A stretch of 64,000 nucleotides of DNA, from the NCBI GenBank assembly GCA_001599355.1, contig BCGQ01000001.1, forward strand, positions 1,863,135 to 1,927,134, in the 5' to 3' direction. Positions 9,784-19,596 of the stretch are shown one piece after another. Source of the DNA: Nakazawaea peltata. Taxonomy: Eukaryota > Ascomycota > Pichiomycetes > Alaninales > Pachysolenaceae. The notes under the pieces were generated by a model. It was not told the DNA's origin. It did not search any database and saw only the letters and a list, made by a program, of their open reading frames with translations. The first letter of the stretch is position 1. Each line of letters begins with the position of its first letter. The translations under genes and the position numbers were made by a program.

Positions 9784-10733
9784 TTATCCCATGATCACCA
9801 ACATCTTTTCGTAAATAGTAAAGACAATACCTCCACTTAACACTAATCTACCTAATCTTGGAGTAGCACCTTTCCAGAAAGTGAGTAAACCTTCGTTCTT
9901 GAAGATCTTGACGAAACAATCGGCTGTACTCTTATACAATTTATCCGATCCTAAGGCTTGCATTCTGGTCTTTACTGTGTCAATTGGCATAGTAGTGTAG
10001 ACAGTTACAATACCAGCAAATGCACCAACAGCAAAGGTCAAACCAGAAGATAATGGCTGGTCAGCCGGAAGACCTTGTAACTTTTGTAATGACACTTTGA
10101 TGGAGTTATAAGATCCTAATCTTACGGCTTGATTAGCAGCTTGTCTCATTGAAACAGGCAAGACACCAGCGTAGATGCCCTTGAATCCAAGATCTCTACA
10201 TAATTTTACCGATCCAGTGATGAGTCCATTCTGGTACTTTGGTTTTGGAGACTGTTTGTCATCGATCAAAGCAGTTTTGATGGCTTCAAATGGGGTGACA
10301 GCAACTACACTTTCTAATAACCCGGCACCCAAACCAGCAAGAACACCTCTTGGTCCACTCAACTTTCCATCCTTATCGGCCAACAATTTCTTAATGGAAT
10401 CAAAACCTAAGAATCTGACCGAGGCCTTAACTGTGTTTCCCACCACAAACAGAGGACATCCAACATACAATGCAGAAACACCTTGAGTCTTAGCGACATT
10501 ATAAATCAAGACCAAAGGGTTACGAGAAGACTTGGAGTCTCTAGCAACCAATTGTAATCTAGTTTTAGCAAATTCGAATGGATAGGTGACACATCCTTCG
10601 ATACCTCCGGCCACACCACCAGCAATAAATGACTTAACTGGGTCGACCTGAAAATGTTGTTAGTATGATATGAAATACGGAGGTGACAGAAGCTATGAGT
10701 ACTCACCTTCTTCTTTTCACTTTTAGTAGCCAT
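9784..10733 (-). CDS. CTP1: Mitochondrial citrate/tricarboxylate carrier
   Basis: Ctp1 exchanges citrate across the inner mitochondrial membrane (SLC25 family). Exon 1 (10733-10707) encodes MATKSEKKK. The intron is 10706-10648 (GTGAGT, TACTAAC, CAG) and exon 2 is 10647-9784. The product is 296 aa, close to yeast Ctp1 (299). Three mitochondrial-carrier repeats carry the signatures 'PFEFAKTRLQ', 'PFEAIKTALID' and 'PIDTVKTRMQ'. Their flanking residues (GCPLFVVGN, MRQAANQAVRLGSYN) are typical of the citrate carrier rather than other SLC25 members. The gene ends 65 bp from the BSD2 stop, in convergent orientation. Its promoter contains a long polypurine tract. Confidence 0.92.
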
Positions 10734-10867
10734 GTTTTAACCTCTTATCTTTAGACGTTTGGTTATCTCCATCTATCTTAGTTAGTGATACTGAAAAATT
10801 TTTAGTTTTGGTGTAGTGATGTGCATCCGGTACCGGTCCTGAACCGGAGCGAAAAATGAAGCGAGAT

Positions 10868-11045
10868 GAGGGGGGGGGAAGAAGAGGGAAGGGGGAACAG
10901 GGAGAAGAGAGAAGAGAGAAGGAGAAGGGAGAAGAGAGAAGAGAGAAGGAGAAGGGAGAAGAGAGAGGGGAGGAGACAGAAGACAGAAGACAGAAGAAAG
11001 AAGACAGAGAATAAAAAGATTGGGAAGAATCAGAAGAAGGGAGAA
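10868..11045. repeat. Polypurine/polypyrimidine tract with a 27-bp direct repeat
   Basis: About 180 bp of nearly pure G/A on the + strand lies between CTP1 and TFA1. It includes two adjacent, identical 27-bp copies (10901-10927 and 10928-10954) made of GGAGAAGAGAGAA-type words, and later GAAGACA repeats. It lies upstream of CTP1 and could adopt H-DNA or exclude nucleosomes. A frame running through it looks protein-like only because of the repeat. Confidence 0.85.
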
Positions 11046-11105
11046 CAGCGTTACTACAGTATCAATAACATAAATACACCTCATTTTATTCACCTCTCTA
11101 TATAT

Positions 11106-12431
11106 CTACTCCTCATCACTCTCACCATCAAATTCTTCAACTATATCATCAACTACCGGCTGCACAGAAGCGATGTTATCTACTTTAATTTCCTTCAGTG
11201 TATCCTTACCAGAATCAAGATCAACATCTACATCTTCGAATTCTGCATCATCATCATCAAACTCATCATCTTCTTCCTCATCATCATCTTGTTCTTGTTG
11301 TTTCTCCAAATTAGCATAATAAGCAGCCAATGCATCTTCGGCTTCCTTTTCATCAATATTGAAGCCAGGATTGGAGAATGGAGTCGAATCTCTTGACGCA
11401 GCTGCAGAGTTACCCATGGTCATAGGTGTACTTTCAGTCTCAGTCATAGATTCTTTAACATCAACAGTAGCAGAGTCCAGATCTTCTCCTTCTACATCAT
11501 CAACACCTTCCTTTGCAAGACCCAAACCTGAATCATTATCATCATCATCCAAACGACCAAGGTCCATATTACCAACGGTACTTCCCGAGTGCCACGATGG
11601 TAAGGCATTTTGTACCAGTTTCTCATGCTTACGTTTCAAAGACAGTCTCTGTTCGTTCAACTCGTCTTCCTCGTTCGAAATCTTAACATTCAATATAGCA
11701 TTTGAAGAGTTGTTGTTGTAGTTCTTTTGTTGACGAGGCATATTGGCATGGAAATTGTTGGCTGTATTTTTCACAGTTCTGTTGGTCAGCGTATAAGAAG
11801 CGTTTGTCTCTGATTGAGCTGGAATAGCTCTCGTCAAAGAACTCTCGAATGTATTCTCTTCCACGGTCATCTTGTCGATCTTCTTCAAAGAATCAATAAT
11901 TGGGTTAATTTGTGACATAAGTCTGTGTAATTTATTCTCTCTAAGCTTCAATTGAACTCCAGAATCGTCTTCAATTAACTCATCACCACAACGATCACAT
12001 ACAAATTTGGATCTGTCTGCACTTAACATCGATAATGCATCTATTTGAGTGAATCTTGAATGACAAGTCCTACATACAAACCCTTCAGGGTTGGATTCCT
12101 TCTGAATCTCATCTTTCATGTCCTTAACTATGGTGTGCATTTTCCATTTGATGGAATCGATCAGCTCTGTGAAATGGATATAATAATACACTTTGGTTCT
12201 ATACCGCTGTTGGGTACCTTCCTCTTCTCGTTGAGCATGGATCACCAATAATCGATCTTCCACCAATTTATTGCAAATAGCACGGAGCTCTTTCCTTTGG
12301 ATACCAACAAGATATGCTAAATCATCTTCGGATAAGACCGAGTGGGTTAAGATGGCATCTAAGACCAAGATGTAAGGTTTTGGATAGAAGTTTCTTGCGA
12401 CGAATTGGATCAATGATCTTACTTCGCTCAT
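11106..12431 (-). CDS. TFA1: TFIIE large subunit (Tfa1)
   Basis: Tfa1 recruits TFIIH to the RNA polymerase II preinitiation complex. The 441-aa product begins with the winged-helix TFIIE-alpha domain (about 8-100, 'DDLAYLVGIQRKELRAICNK'). A zinc ribbon follows with Cys at 120, 123, 145 and 148. The C-terminal half has acidic stretches typical of the subunit. Length and order match yeast Tfa1. The start is the ATG at 12431. The gene is divergent from VPS28. Confidence 0.92.
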   Translation of the reverse strand: MSEVRSLIQFVARNFYPKPYILVLDAILTHSVLSEDDLAYLVGIQRKELRAICNKLVEDRLLVIHAQREEEGTQQRYRTKVYYYIHFTELIDSIKWKMHTIVKDMKDEIQKESNPEGFVCRTCHSRFTQIDALSMLSADRSKFVCDRCGDELIEDDSGVQLKLRENKLHRLMSQINPIIDSLKKIDKMTVEENTFESSLTRAIPAQSETNASYTLTNRTVKNTANNFHANMPRQQKNYNNNSSNAILNVKISNEEDELNEQRLSLKRKHEKLVQNALPSWHSGSTVGNMDLGRLDDDDNDSGLGLAKEGVDDVEGEDLDSATVDVKESMTETESTPMTMGNSAAASRDSTPFSNPGFNIDEKEAEDALAAYYANLEKQQEQDDDEEEDDEFDDDDAEFEDVDVDLDSGKDTLKEIKVDNIASVQPVVDDIVEEFDGESDEE

Positions 12432-12855
12432 GGTATGGGATGGTTGGTCTGGTGGTTGGATGATTGGGTGGAGTTAAAATGATTTTTATTCTGAAAGAGA
12501 GGGTAGGAAAAAGAGAGTAGAGTGCTTGGGTGGAGAGTGGGTGGAGCGAGGGTGGAAAGTGGTGGAGAGTGGGCGGAGAATAGGCGGAGAGAGAGCGAAA
12601 ACTAGGTGGAGAGTGCGCGAAGAGAGCAGAATTTTCCCGATGAGCTACTGAAAATCTCCACCTCAACCCAGACAGCCCCTATTCATCCTCATTTCCCTTT
12701 CCCATTCAGTCTCCAAATCACTATACAGCCCCTATTTAATATTGCCCCTACTCTTCTCTCTCCCCTTCATTTAACAATTCCACAGACAGTGGTTGAAGTT
12801 GCCCATCTGTTGAAGTTACCCCATCTGTTGAAAACCATTATTGAAAGCGTTGATC
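12432..12855. promoter_or_regulatory. TFA1/VPS28 divergent promoter
   Basis: 424 bp. The TFA1 side (about 12520-12620) is made of degenerate GGTGGAGAGTGGGCGGAG-like repeats. The middle holds two copies of the CAGCCCCTATT motif (12671-12683 and 12726-12737), about 55 bp apart. Near VPS28 is an imperfect 17/18-bp duplication (12793-12827, TTGAAGTT..CCCATCTG). Confidence 0.6.
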
Positions 12856-13605
12856 ATGTCTCAACCATACGCTCCCGTCACTTCATCATCAATCAATCAT
12901 ATGATTGATTCCACCCTGTTACTCCAAGAAACAACTCTCATAGAATCAAATAAAGATAAGGATCTTTATGAATCTTTAGGAGAGATTTACTCCATCATCA
13001 CATCACTCAATTATCTTGAAAAATCATATTTACGCGATCTCATACATGAACCAGGAAGAGACGAACTTTATACATCGACATGTCTACGCTTATTAAGTCA
13101 ATACAATTCATTATTAAAAAACAGTTCAGTTAAGCAAGAGTTCAAAAATTTAGATCATTTCTATAAACAGTATGGGATTGATTACCAGTTTGCGAAATCT
13201 CGATTAGAGATTGGGATTCCTGCCACGATGGAAAATTCAACTCCTAATAATGAATCAGGTGTCAATGGTGTAATAGAAACAGGGACAAGGACACCGATTG
13301 CTAGTGGATCCAGTGTCAATACGAAATTGGTGGCAGAACTGACGGGAAATTTCATAACTTTACTGGATCTGATAAAGTTGAATTACAGAACCAAGGAACA
13401 ATTACATCCACTTTTATCTGAATTAGTGACCAACACCAATAAAGTGTTATCAAATCGTGATTTTTCAGGTCGTGGCAAGTTGATTCAATGGCTCATTAGA
13501 TTAAATCTGCTTGAATTTGACCAACAACTTGGGGAAGACGAACTGAAAGAGTTCCTTTTCGACTCAGAAACTGCATATAAAGGATTCTACAGTTGTCTCG
13601 ACTGA
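12856..13605 (+). CDS. VPS28: ESCRT-I subunit Vps28
   Basis: Vps28 is an ESCRT-I component that sorts ubiquitinated membrane cargo into multivesicular bodies. The start is the ATG at 12856 (MSQPYAPVT), giving 249 aa; yeast Vps28 has 242. The N-terminal helical domain (about 25-120) contains 'DLYESLGEIYSIITSLNYLEKSYL'-like sequence. The C-terminal four-helix domain, which binds ESCRT-II, contains 'TKEQLHPLLSELV' and 'GKLIQWLIRLN'. Two CTG codons read well as Ala against homologs: codon 172 (13369, MDA-KL position) and the one in 'EDE-x-KEFLFD'. The end of this gene is 6 bp from that of the convergent small gene. Confidence 0.92.
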   Translation: MSQPYAPVTSSSINHMIDSTLLLQETTLIESNKDKDLYESLGEIYSIITSLNYLEKSYLRDLIHEPGRDELYTSTCLRLLSQYNSLLKNSSVKQEFKNLDHFYKQYGIDYQFAKSRLEIGIPATMENSTPNNESGVNGVIETGTRTPIASGSSVNTKLVAELTGNFITLLDLIKLNYRTKEQLHPLLSELVTNTNKVLSNRDFSGRGKLIQWLIRLNLLEFDQQLGEDELKEFLFDSETAYKGFYSCLD

Positions 13606-13611
13606 TCCCCC

Positions 13612-13992
13612 TTAGCTTTTTTGCACAAGAATACAAAATATCATCCCATCATCATAGTTGGGTATCACCACTAGCTCTTTACCATTGCTGTAGTCCAATC
13701 TTAACATTTTCCAATCAGAAGAGAATTGGTATTCTTGATCTGACTCTGTAGTCTCCTCTTCTGTTGTACTCCCAAATATCTCGATCAACTTCATAGCTCT
13801 ATTCAAATAACCCCTCAGAATCGATTCCTTCACAGGCGTTGTAGTGTCATGTGACCAACCACAGATGACTTGTTTTTCAAACGTAAATAAAAGACTCACC
13901 AAAGTGGAAACATTGCTTACTAGAGGATAATTATTGAGCTTCTCCAAGAGAGTAGCCGAAGGCAAAGGTACATAATCCATCCCCCCTCTCAT
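13612..13992 (-). CDS. Small conserved-looking protein, possibly roadblock-like (Ego3/Slm4-like)
   Basis: 126 aa from the ATG at 13992; a second Met at residue 4 would give MDYVPLP. The pattern is a short helix ('SATLLEKLNNYP'), strands ('STLVSLLFTFEKQVICGW'), a long helix and two C-terminal strands ('LVVIPNYDDGMIFCILV'). This is what a roadblock/LC7 fold looks like, as in the TORC1-activating EGO complex subunits. The family call is a fold impression only, not a sequence match. The coding frame is clean and tightly packed against VPS28. Confidence 0.5.
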   Translation of the reverse strand: MRGGMDYVPLPSATLLEKLNNYPLVSNVSTLVSLLFTFEKQVICGWSHDTTTPVKESILRGYLNRAMKLIEIFGSTTEEETTESDQEYQFSSDWKMLRLDYSNGKELVVIPNYDDGMIFCILVQKS

Positions 13993-14046
13993 CACTCACT
14001 TCAACAAGGCCCCCCTCCACCAGCTTTGTTTGTTTATATCGTAGAG

Positions 14047-14055
14047 GTCGTGCAC
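14047..14055. promoter_or_regulatory. GTCGTGCAC motif upstream of the small gene
   Basis: GTCGTGCAC followed by CCCAATTTT within 25 bp, as at 8285 and 57484. It lies 55 bp before the start of the gene at 13612-13992. The binding factor is unknown. Confidence 0.4.
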
Positions 14056-14210
14056 AAACCAAAATATCCCAATTTTATACTTTGCTATATACAAATAAGG
14101 TTTGAGTACGCCGTACGGAAAAGGGATGTAATCTCATACAAAGTAGACAGAGCTAGAAGGGGGTATATTAAATAATGATTCTAAAACTAGGAATATCTAA
14201 ATAAACATGA

Positions 14211-15479
14211 TTAGGGCCCCCTATGGTATTGAAGAGCCTGGTATGGCAGCTGCGTAGCTATTTTCTGCTGCCCCCCTTGATCGTCTTCGTCTCCGATGCC
14301 AGAGCTCGCTCCTATTTGTACCACGTTGGGATTGGGGGGATTGACAGAATTCTGGATGCTGGGGTTAGGGTCATTTAAAGTTCTGAAATAAATTTGATCC
14401 AGATTCATAGTTGTAATTCCCTGATCATTGTTTGGAAGTTCCATTTTTGAAGTTTTCGGAAGTGGTTCGGACTCGGTTCCATAGAGGGGCTGTTGGTAAC
14501 CATGCGCGACGGCTGATTGTTGCAGCGGATTCATTTGATAGAACGGTGGAGTATAAAATTGGTTAGCGTTATTATTTGGTGGGATTTGGGGGTGTAGCGG
14601 AGGTAATTGGGTGTGATTAGTTTGTGGGGCTTGAGTCTTTTGTAGCACTTGTTGTTGCTGTTGTTGTTGCATTAGATAAAACTGCTGTTGTAATTGTCCT
14701 TCGGTCAATTGTGGATATTGTAAATTTGTATTGTCTAGACTATTGGCCCTTAATAAATTTTGTTGAGCGACGGGATGATAAAGACTTGCTTGATACCCAT
14801 AATATTCTTGTGGATAATGATTCATATCAGGACCTTGATACATATAATTTACACTGGAGTTGAATTTTGGTTGTGCCACTTGAGAAATTGGAATATGATT
14901 GTTGACTGGAGCTGCGATTTGAACATTGGGTGACTTTATCGATGTATTATAAGATCTGTAGTTAGCTGTAGGAGAATACATCTTGAAGTTCAAGTTTCCT
15001 CGGTTTGTCAAATTTGAGAGCCCGGAAATAGAACTCCTTCTATGTGTCCTACTGATGTCCTTTTTGTTTCTCTTCAATTCCAGTCTCACCACTGCAAATT
15101 CTTCAGGTGTTCTTCTTCTTCCATGACCTTGAATTCTAACATGATCGTTAAGATGACTAAGTAAACCATACCCTTTGTCACACCCAGGATAATTACAGAA
15201 ATACAATCTTTCTACTTCTGTCGAACGCTTTCTTTTCATTCTTCTCTTTCTTCCTCCCCTGGTTGGAGGGTGAGAATCTCCCTCACTGTATTCATTATCT
15301 ACCCTTTTGTCAGATCCTTCATTTGTAGATTGACCAGAAATTTCACTTGCATTAGACCCTGTTCTAATCGAATTTGGCACACTTGCCGACTTCGTAGAGT
15401 CTTCAGACTTGGAGTTGCTTAAGGGTATATTTTTGGAGGTTGGTGATAGAGCATATGAATCAACCACCGACTGATCCAT
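14211..15479 (-). CDS. C2H2 zinc-finger transcription factor
   Basis: 422 aa from the ATG at 15479 (MDQSVVDSYA); the frame upstream lacks an ATG. The N-terminus is Ser-rich. A basic stretch (RKRRMKRKR, about 77-85) precedes one zinc finger, C95-x4-C100-x12-H113-x5-H119. It continues into 'GHGRRRTPEEFAVVRLELKR', a fungal extension found in several single-finger regulators, including biofilm and stress regulators of Candida. The remainder is Gln/Asn/Pro-rich with a short polyQ run, typical of activation domains. I cannot assign an ortholog. The promoter is about 2 kb, long for this window, which suits a regulated regulator. Confidence 0.75.
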   Translation of the reverse strand: MDQSVVDSYALSPTSKNIPLSNSKSEDSTKSASVPNSIRTGSNASEISGQSTNEGSDKRVDNEYSEGDSHPPTRGGRKRRMKRKRSTEVERLYFCNYPGCDKGYGLLSHLNDHVRIQGHGRRRTPEEFAVVRLELKRNKKDISRTHRRSSISGLSNLTNRGNLNFKMYSPTANYRSYNTSIKSPNVQIAAPVNNHIPISQVAQPKFNSSVNYMYQGPDMNHYPQEYYGYQASLYHPVAQQNLLRANSLDNTNLQYPQLTEGQLQQQFYLMQQQQQQQVLQKTQAPQTNHTQLPPLHPQIPPNNNANQFYTPPFYQMNPLQQSAVAHGYQQPLYGTESEPLPKTSKMELPNNDQGITTMNLDQIYFRTLNDPNPSIQNSVNPPNPNVVQIGASSGIGDEDDQGGQQKIATQLPYQALQYHRGP

Positions 15480-17454
15480 GTTAGATTTGTTCACCAAAAC
15501 AACTTAGATGAGTTTTCGTCAATTGTATCTGGCTGTTGAAGACTCTAGACCACACAATTCATATAAGGGGAAACTATATGAACAATTCCAAGACCCCTCT
15601 ACCTTTGTTTTGCAATTTTCTGTCTCCAAGTTAAAGATATGTAGACAGTGGGATACAGAAATCAACTTCACACGGTGAATAATTAGTCAACAGAGTATAT
15701 ATACTGTGAACAATTTATGAGGCCTATAAACATAAATCTCAATTTTTTTATAAATCTCTAAAGTGATATCCAAAAACTGAAATCAAAATATACTTCCAGA
15801 TATCAAACCCTTTGAGTCTTCTCTGCAAATCTCTATTTCAATTTTAGTCTTATTTTCCCTATTTTTTTTAAAAAAACCATTAATTCCGGAGGGGCAGACT
15901 TGTAAACTTATATGTGACAGGAAGAATATGTATGGAGAGAATCAAAGTTTAAACAAGATATTACATTACATTCGATTCTTTTATTATCCTGGATTCAGCC
16001 GAGAGGTTGTTGATATTGTAGACTATACATAGAAGCTGAATCTTTAGACAGTATTTTTTTGGTTTAACCTTAAAAATAACAATTAGAAATAGTCCAGACT
16101 AGAGAACAATCATCTCGACATAAAGAGACATTTGCAGTCCTCAATGGTGTAATTTCAAACAGAAACATCCTTAGATTCTTAATCTGGCGAACAACATTTG
16201 TAAACATATTTTAGTCTGCAGTATTATTATTTTCTGGAGAGGTATATTCCAGGGGAAATGAACTTAATTGTGCTTCCTCCAGTTTTGAATTTGAGTTGTT
16301 GGGGTTTCAGAGAATATCTAATAACAAGACGCTGCATGTTTGGCCACGAATAAGTCCAATTATAGCCGAGACATTTACGTGCTGCAAAGAAAATCTGCAC
16401 ACTTTTCCCTCAGCGTGACAACACTTGCTAAGAAATGGATCTCAACTATTGTAATAAAATATGTTAAATCCCAAATTGGCGCAATGCGTTAGTAGACTAT
16501 GGAGGAGAAACAATATGCAAAATAGACTCCCAAAAAAAATAGCTCTAAAATTTGATTATGCATCTCTATTATTGCGAGCGCAGTAGGGTTCGCACAGCAG
16601 TTTATTATGTATAACACTATAATACAGGTACACGAATGTCCAAAGGCCTATAATAACGGTAGTCAATCACCGGTACCAGTATTTATTTATCCATCTATAA
16701 ACTTTTCATGGGGAGTATATCCCCCTTTCTTATCTATAAAATAAGCCGAAGCCACCGCAAAAAACTGTCACGACGTGAGAATCACGGACTTAATTTTAAA
16801 GTTATTATGTGCTCGTATTAAGACTGTACATTAAGTGCAAAAATTTGTTTTTGCAGACGTCCGCTTAAGATTAGATTTTGTCCTCAACTGCGCTTTTTCA
16901 GGTTGAGAGACGCATTTCGGGTCTTGTTTTTACTTATTTTTTCCTTTAAAAACTCTGTAATAGATTTAGTAATCTAAATAGGGCAACACAATATCCACAA
17001 TTGTTGGATGAAAGAAGTCAAAATCATTCTAAGAGACCACAACGCGCCTCGGGATAGTACGAAAATGGAACGAAGAACAAACTAATTGTCTATTTACAGT
17101 AATCTCTTGTCAATTTCAAGACTCGATGATACTATTATAGTCCATCTCCGATTATTTTAGTCTGATATGTGACATTTTTACATATTTTTTTAGCAATCTT
17201 TTTGCTCTAATATTTATTTATCTTCGTAGAATAGTTTCACAGTTTCAAAATTTTCACACTAACAGCACTCACTATTACTAACAGTTCTCGAATCTAACTA
17301 CACAACGTAGTATAAACTCTACCAAAATATCAAAAAGGGTAATTAAATCCTATAAAAATTAAACTAACTAAAAACGAAGGTGTGCAGTCCTGCAGAATAC
17401 TAACGAGAGGGGGTATAAGCGCACAAATGCCAAATTAAAATGCTATCCTCCAAT
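15480..17454. other. Long non-coding stretch upstream of the zinc-finger gene
   Basis: 1,975 bp between the zinc-finger start and the 3' end of the mannosyltransferase gene. The sequence is AT-rich with short T/A runs. I find no ORF with a start codon over 60 aa, no tRNA boxes and no repeat structure. It most likely acts as an extended promoter. Confidence 0.5.
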
Positions 17455-19596
17455 CTAATGGTTTGACGGCTCTTTACTTTTGTCGATCAATAAAGTCAAC
17501 TCATCGGTGTCAGACCACTTTTGACGTGGTGCACCGTCGACTGCATCCAGGTTGAGTTTTTCTTCGTAGGCATCAACTGATCCAAATTTGTCTAATATCT
17601 TCCAGTATTTTGAAATCTTCAAATCTGTCATGAAATCATCATCTTCAAAATATAACTGATCATTAACCCAAACTTTTCCTACACGAGAGAAAAGATCTTT
17701 GTCTTCGTCACCAAATATAATTTCGAGTCCGTAAGATTTTGGATCGGTGACAGATTTCCCTCCAACTTTGGAGTATCCACCCCAAAGATATTCCTCACAA
17801 CCATCATTCTTCAATTGTTCCCATCCTCTTACGGGCTCTCCATCATCGTTGGCAAAAGTATGAGTCAGATCTGGTGGAATAATGACACCTTGGATATCCA
17901 ATGGAGATAAGTAGAAATTCTTGACGTCTTCAAGAGTACTGAAACCTTCTGCCATCTTTAATTTATTATTGAAATCTTTCTCCCAAGAATGCTTCTTACA
18001 AGTTTCGAATCCAGAGTTGATCCATAATAAAGTGCTATTATCAGGACCAACATGAGCTGGTTGGGTACCAGCAATGACATCTGTATATCTATACTCTCTT
18101 TGATTTACCCTTCCTACAGCTCCAGCTGGGTTAGGGTTGAAATAGTAATTCTCATCACCAGCAAAAGATTGTCCTAACCAGAAAAGTTCCTTGTCACCAT
18201 GAGTATGTGACAGAATTGGGTTCCAAAATTGCAATTGAGCTGAAATGAGTAATCCTAAGATCTTCTTCTTTTTATTCATCAGGACAATACCAGATTCCAT
18301 ATAATGGTACAGTTTCTCGTGGAAGAATTTGTTCTTTAAAGTGAAATCAGTCAGAGGTGGAATCTGGAAAAAGATGTTCTCTAATTCTCTAGGCATTAAC
18401 TTCATAAGTAAAGCCAAAGAAGCATCTTTATTTGTTTGTCCTGTCTCGCGATCTTTGAAGAAGAAAGTTCCGGTTTTCAAATAACCTTTGAATTTGAAAT
18501 ATTGTTCTGGTTTAATAAAAGTAACCACATCTGTGTCCATTAATAACATCTCTTCGAATGAGTTGAACAACAGCAGTAACCATTTGTTTCTATAAAGGTA
18601 GAATTTGTTTCTATGAGAATCTTGTACACATCTTGTGACATCGACGAACCAAATTTCTTGCTTGTAATCAGTGATTGTGACGAAATCTTTAACTGCAATA
18701 TTATGTCTGGCCAGTTCAATCAACATGTCTTTCTTCTCGGCCGATAAATCACCCTTATGAACGAACTGAATAGGTAACTCATTACCCATATATCTTAAAG
18801 TCTTCAAGAATTTACACAGCTCTGGAACTAAATGATCATCAATACTCAATACAATACCTTGTCCATTGTATTTCTCTTTAAGAGAAGCCATTAAACAACT
18901 AGTATGATGTGATTTTGGATCAAAATTGACATCCCCTTCCCCATCATAACGATAATATTCTGACATCCGAGGATAATCGTTCAAAACAGTACCGTCCCAT
19001 CTTTCGAAAACTGGACTTTCAAAAGTTAACCATGGGAATAACTTGGTCTCAATGTTATAACAATGACGATATTCTCTTGGCTTTGGAGTGTTAATATAAC
19101 ATGAACCATAAACACGTAAATGAGATGCACTAGTTGCAATCTTGTCCTCAACAAGTTCATTCTTCTTGACTTTATTCTCGACATCCTCCATGATTTCTTT
19201 AGTGTTGATATCATTGATATTCTTTCCATCTCTAACAAACAGGTCTTTCAACTCGCTGTATTTGCGCTCATAATCCTCTTGAGGATGCAACACTTCCAAG
19301 CTGTACTGGACATTATCCATATCACTGACTTCCCAGTGTTCTTCCATCAGCTCCAACTCATCAAAATAGGTGGCACATCTTTGATCAAAATCGTACTCAA
19401 TGAACCTATTAGGTGAGATCTTACTGATCAAACTTTTGTATATTCCTGGTAATTTCTTGCTATCAAAAGTGCTTAACTGTGGCATATCCCTGAAGAAGTT
19501 GCGTTTCTGGACGTATGACATGAACAAAAGTTGTCCAAGCACCACCGCTACCATGAACACATATTTGTATTTGATTTTGCTTGGAAGATATATCAT
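17455..19596 (-). CDS. Golgi alpha-1,3-mannosyltransferase, MNN1 family (GT71)
   Basis: 713 aa type II membrane protein: a short cytosolic tail, a signal anchor at about 11-28 ('KYVFMVAVVLGQLLFMSYV'), a stem, then the catalytic domain. The DxD metal/GDP-mannose motif is 'LLMDTDVVTF' (D354, D356). Other family blocks are 'GIVLSIDDHLVPELCKFLKTL' and 'HVGPDNSTLLWINSGFETCKKH'-like sequence. MNN1 enzymes add terminal alpha-1,3-mannose to N- and O-glycans in the Golgi. Yeasts carry several paralogs, so I give no specific symbol. It shares a 3.4-kb divergent spacer with a Ser/Thr-rich wall protein gene, a likely substrate class. Confidence 0.85.
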   Translation of the reverse strand: MIYLPSKIKYKYVFMVAVVLGQLLFMSYVQKRNFFRDMPQLSTFDSKKLPGIYKSLISKISPNRFIEYDFDQRCATYFDELELMEEHWEVSDMDNVQYSLEVLHPQEDYERKYSELKDLFVRDGKNINDINTKEIMEDVENKVKKNELVEDKIATSASHLRVYGSCYINTPKPREYRHCYNIETKLFPWLTFESPVFERWDGTVLNDYPRMSEYYRYDGEGDVNFDPKSHHTSCLMASLKEKYNGQGIVLSIDDHLVPELCKFLKTLRYMGNELPIQFVHKGDLSAEKKDMLIELARHNIAVKDFVTITDYKQEIWFVDVTRCVQDSHRNKFYLYRNKWLLLLFNSFEEMLLMDTDVVTFIKPEQYFKFKGYLKTGTFFFKDRETGQTNKDASLALLMKLMPRELENIFFQIPPLTDFTLKNKFFHEKLYHYMESGIVLMNKKKKILGLLISAQLQFWNPILSHTHGDKELFWLGQSFAGDENYYFNPNPAGAVGRVNQREYRYTDVIAGTQPAHVGPDNSTLLWINSGFETCKKHSWEKDFNNKLKMAEGFSTLEDVKNFYLSPLDIQGVIIPPDLTHTFANDDGEPVRGWEQLKNDGCEEYLWGGYSKVGGKSVTDPKSYGLEIIFGDEDKDLFSRVGKVWVNDQLYFEDDDFMTDLKISKYWKILDKFGSVDAYEEKLNLDAVDGAPRQKWSDTDELTLLIDKSKEPSNH

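Noticed and set aside
10866-11396. Long + strand frame of Glu/Arg/Lys repeats
   Set aside because: Generated by the polypurine tract and the antisense of TFA1, not a gene.
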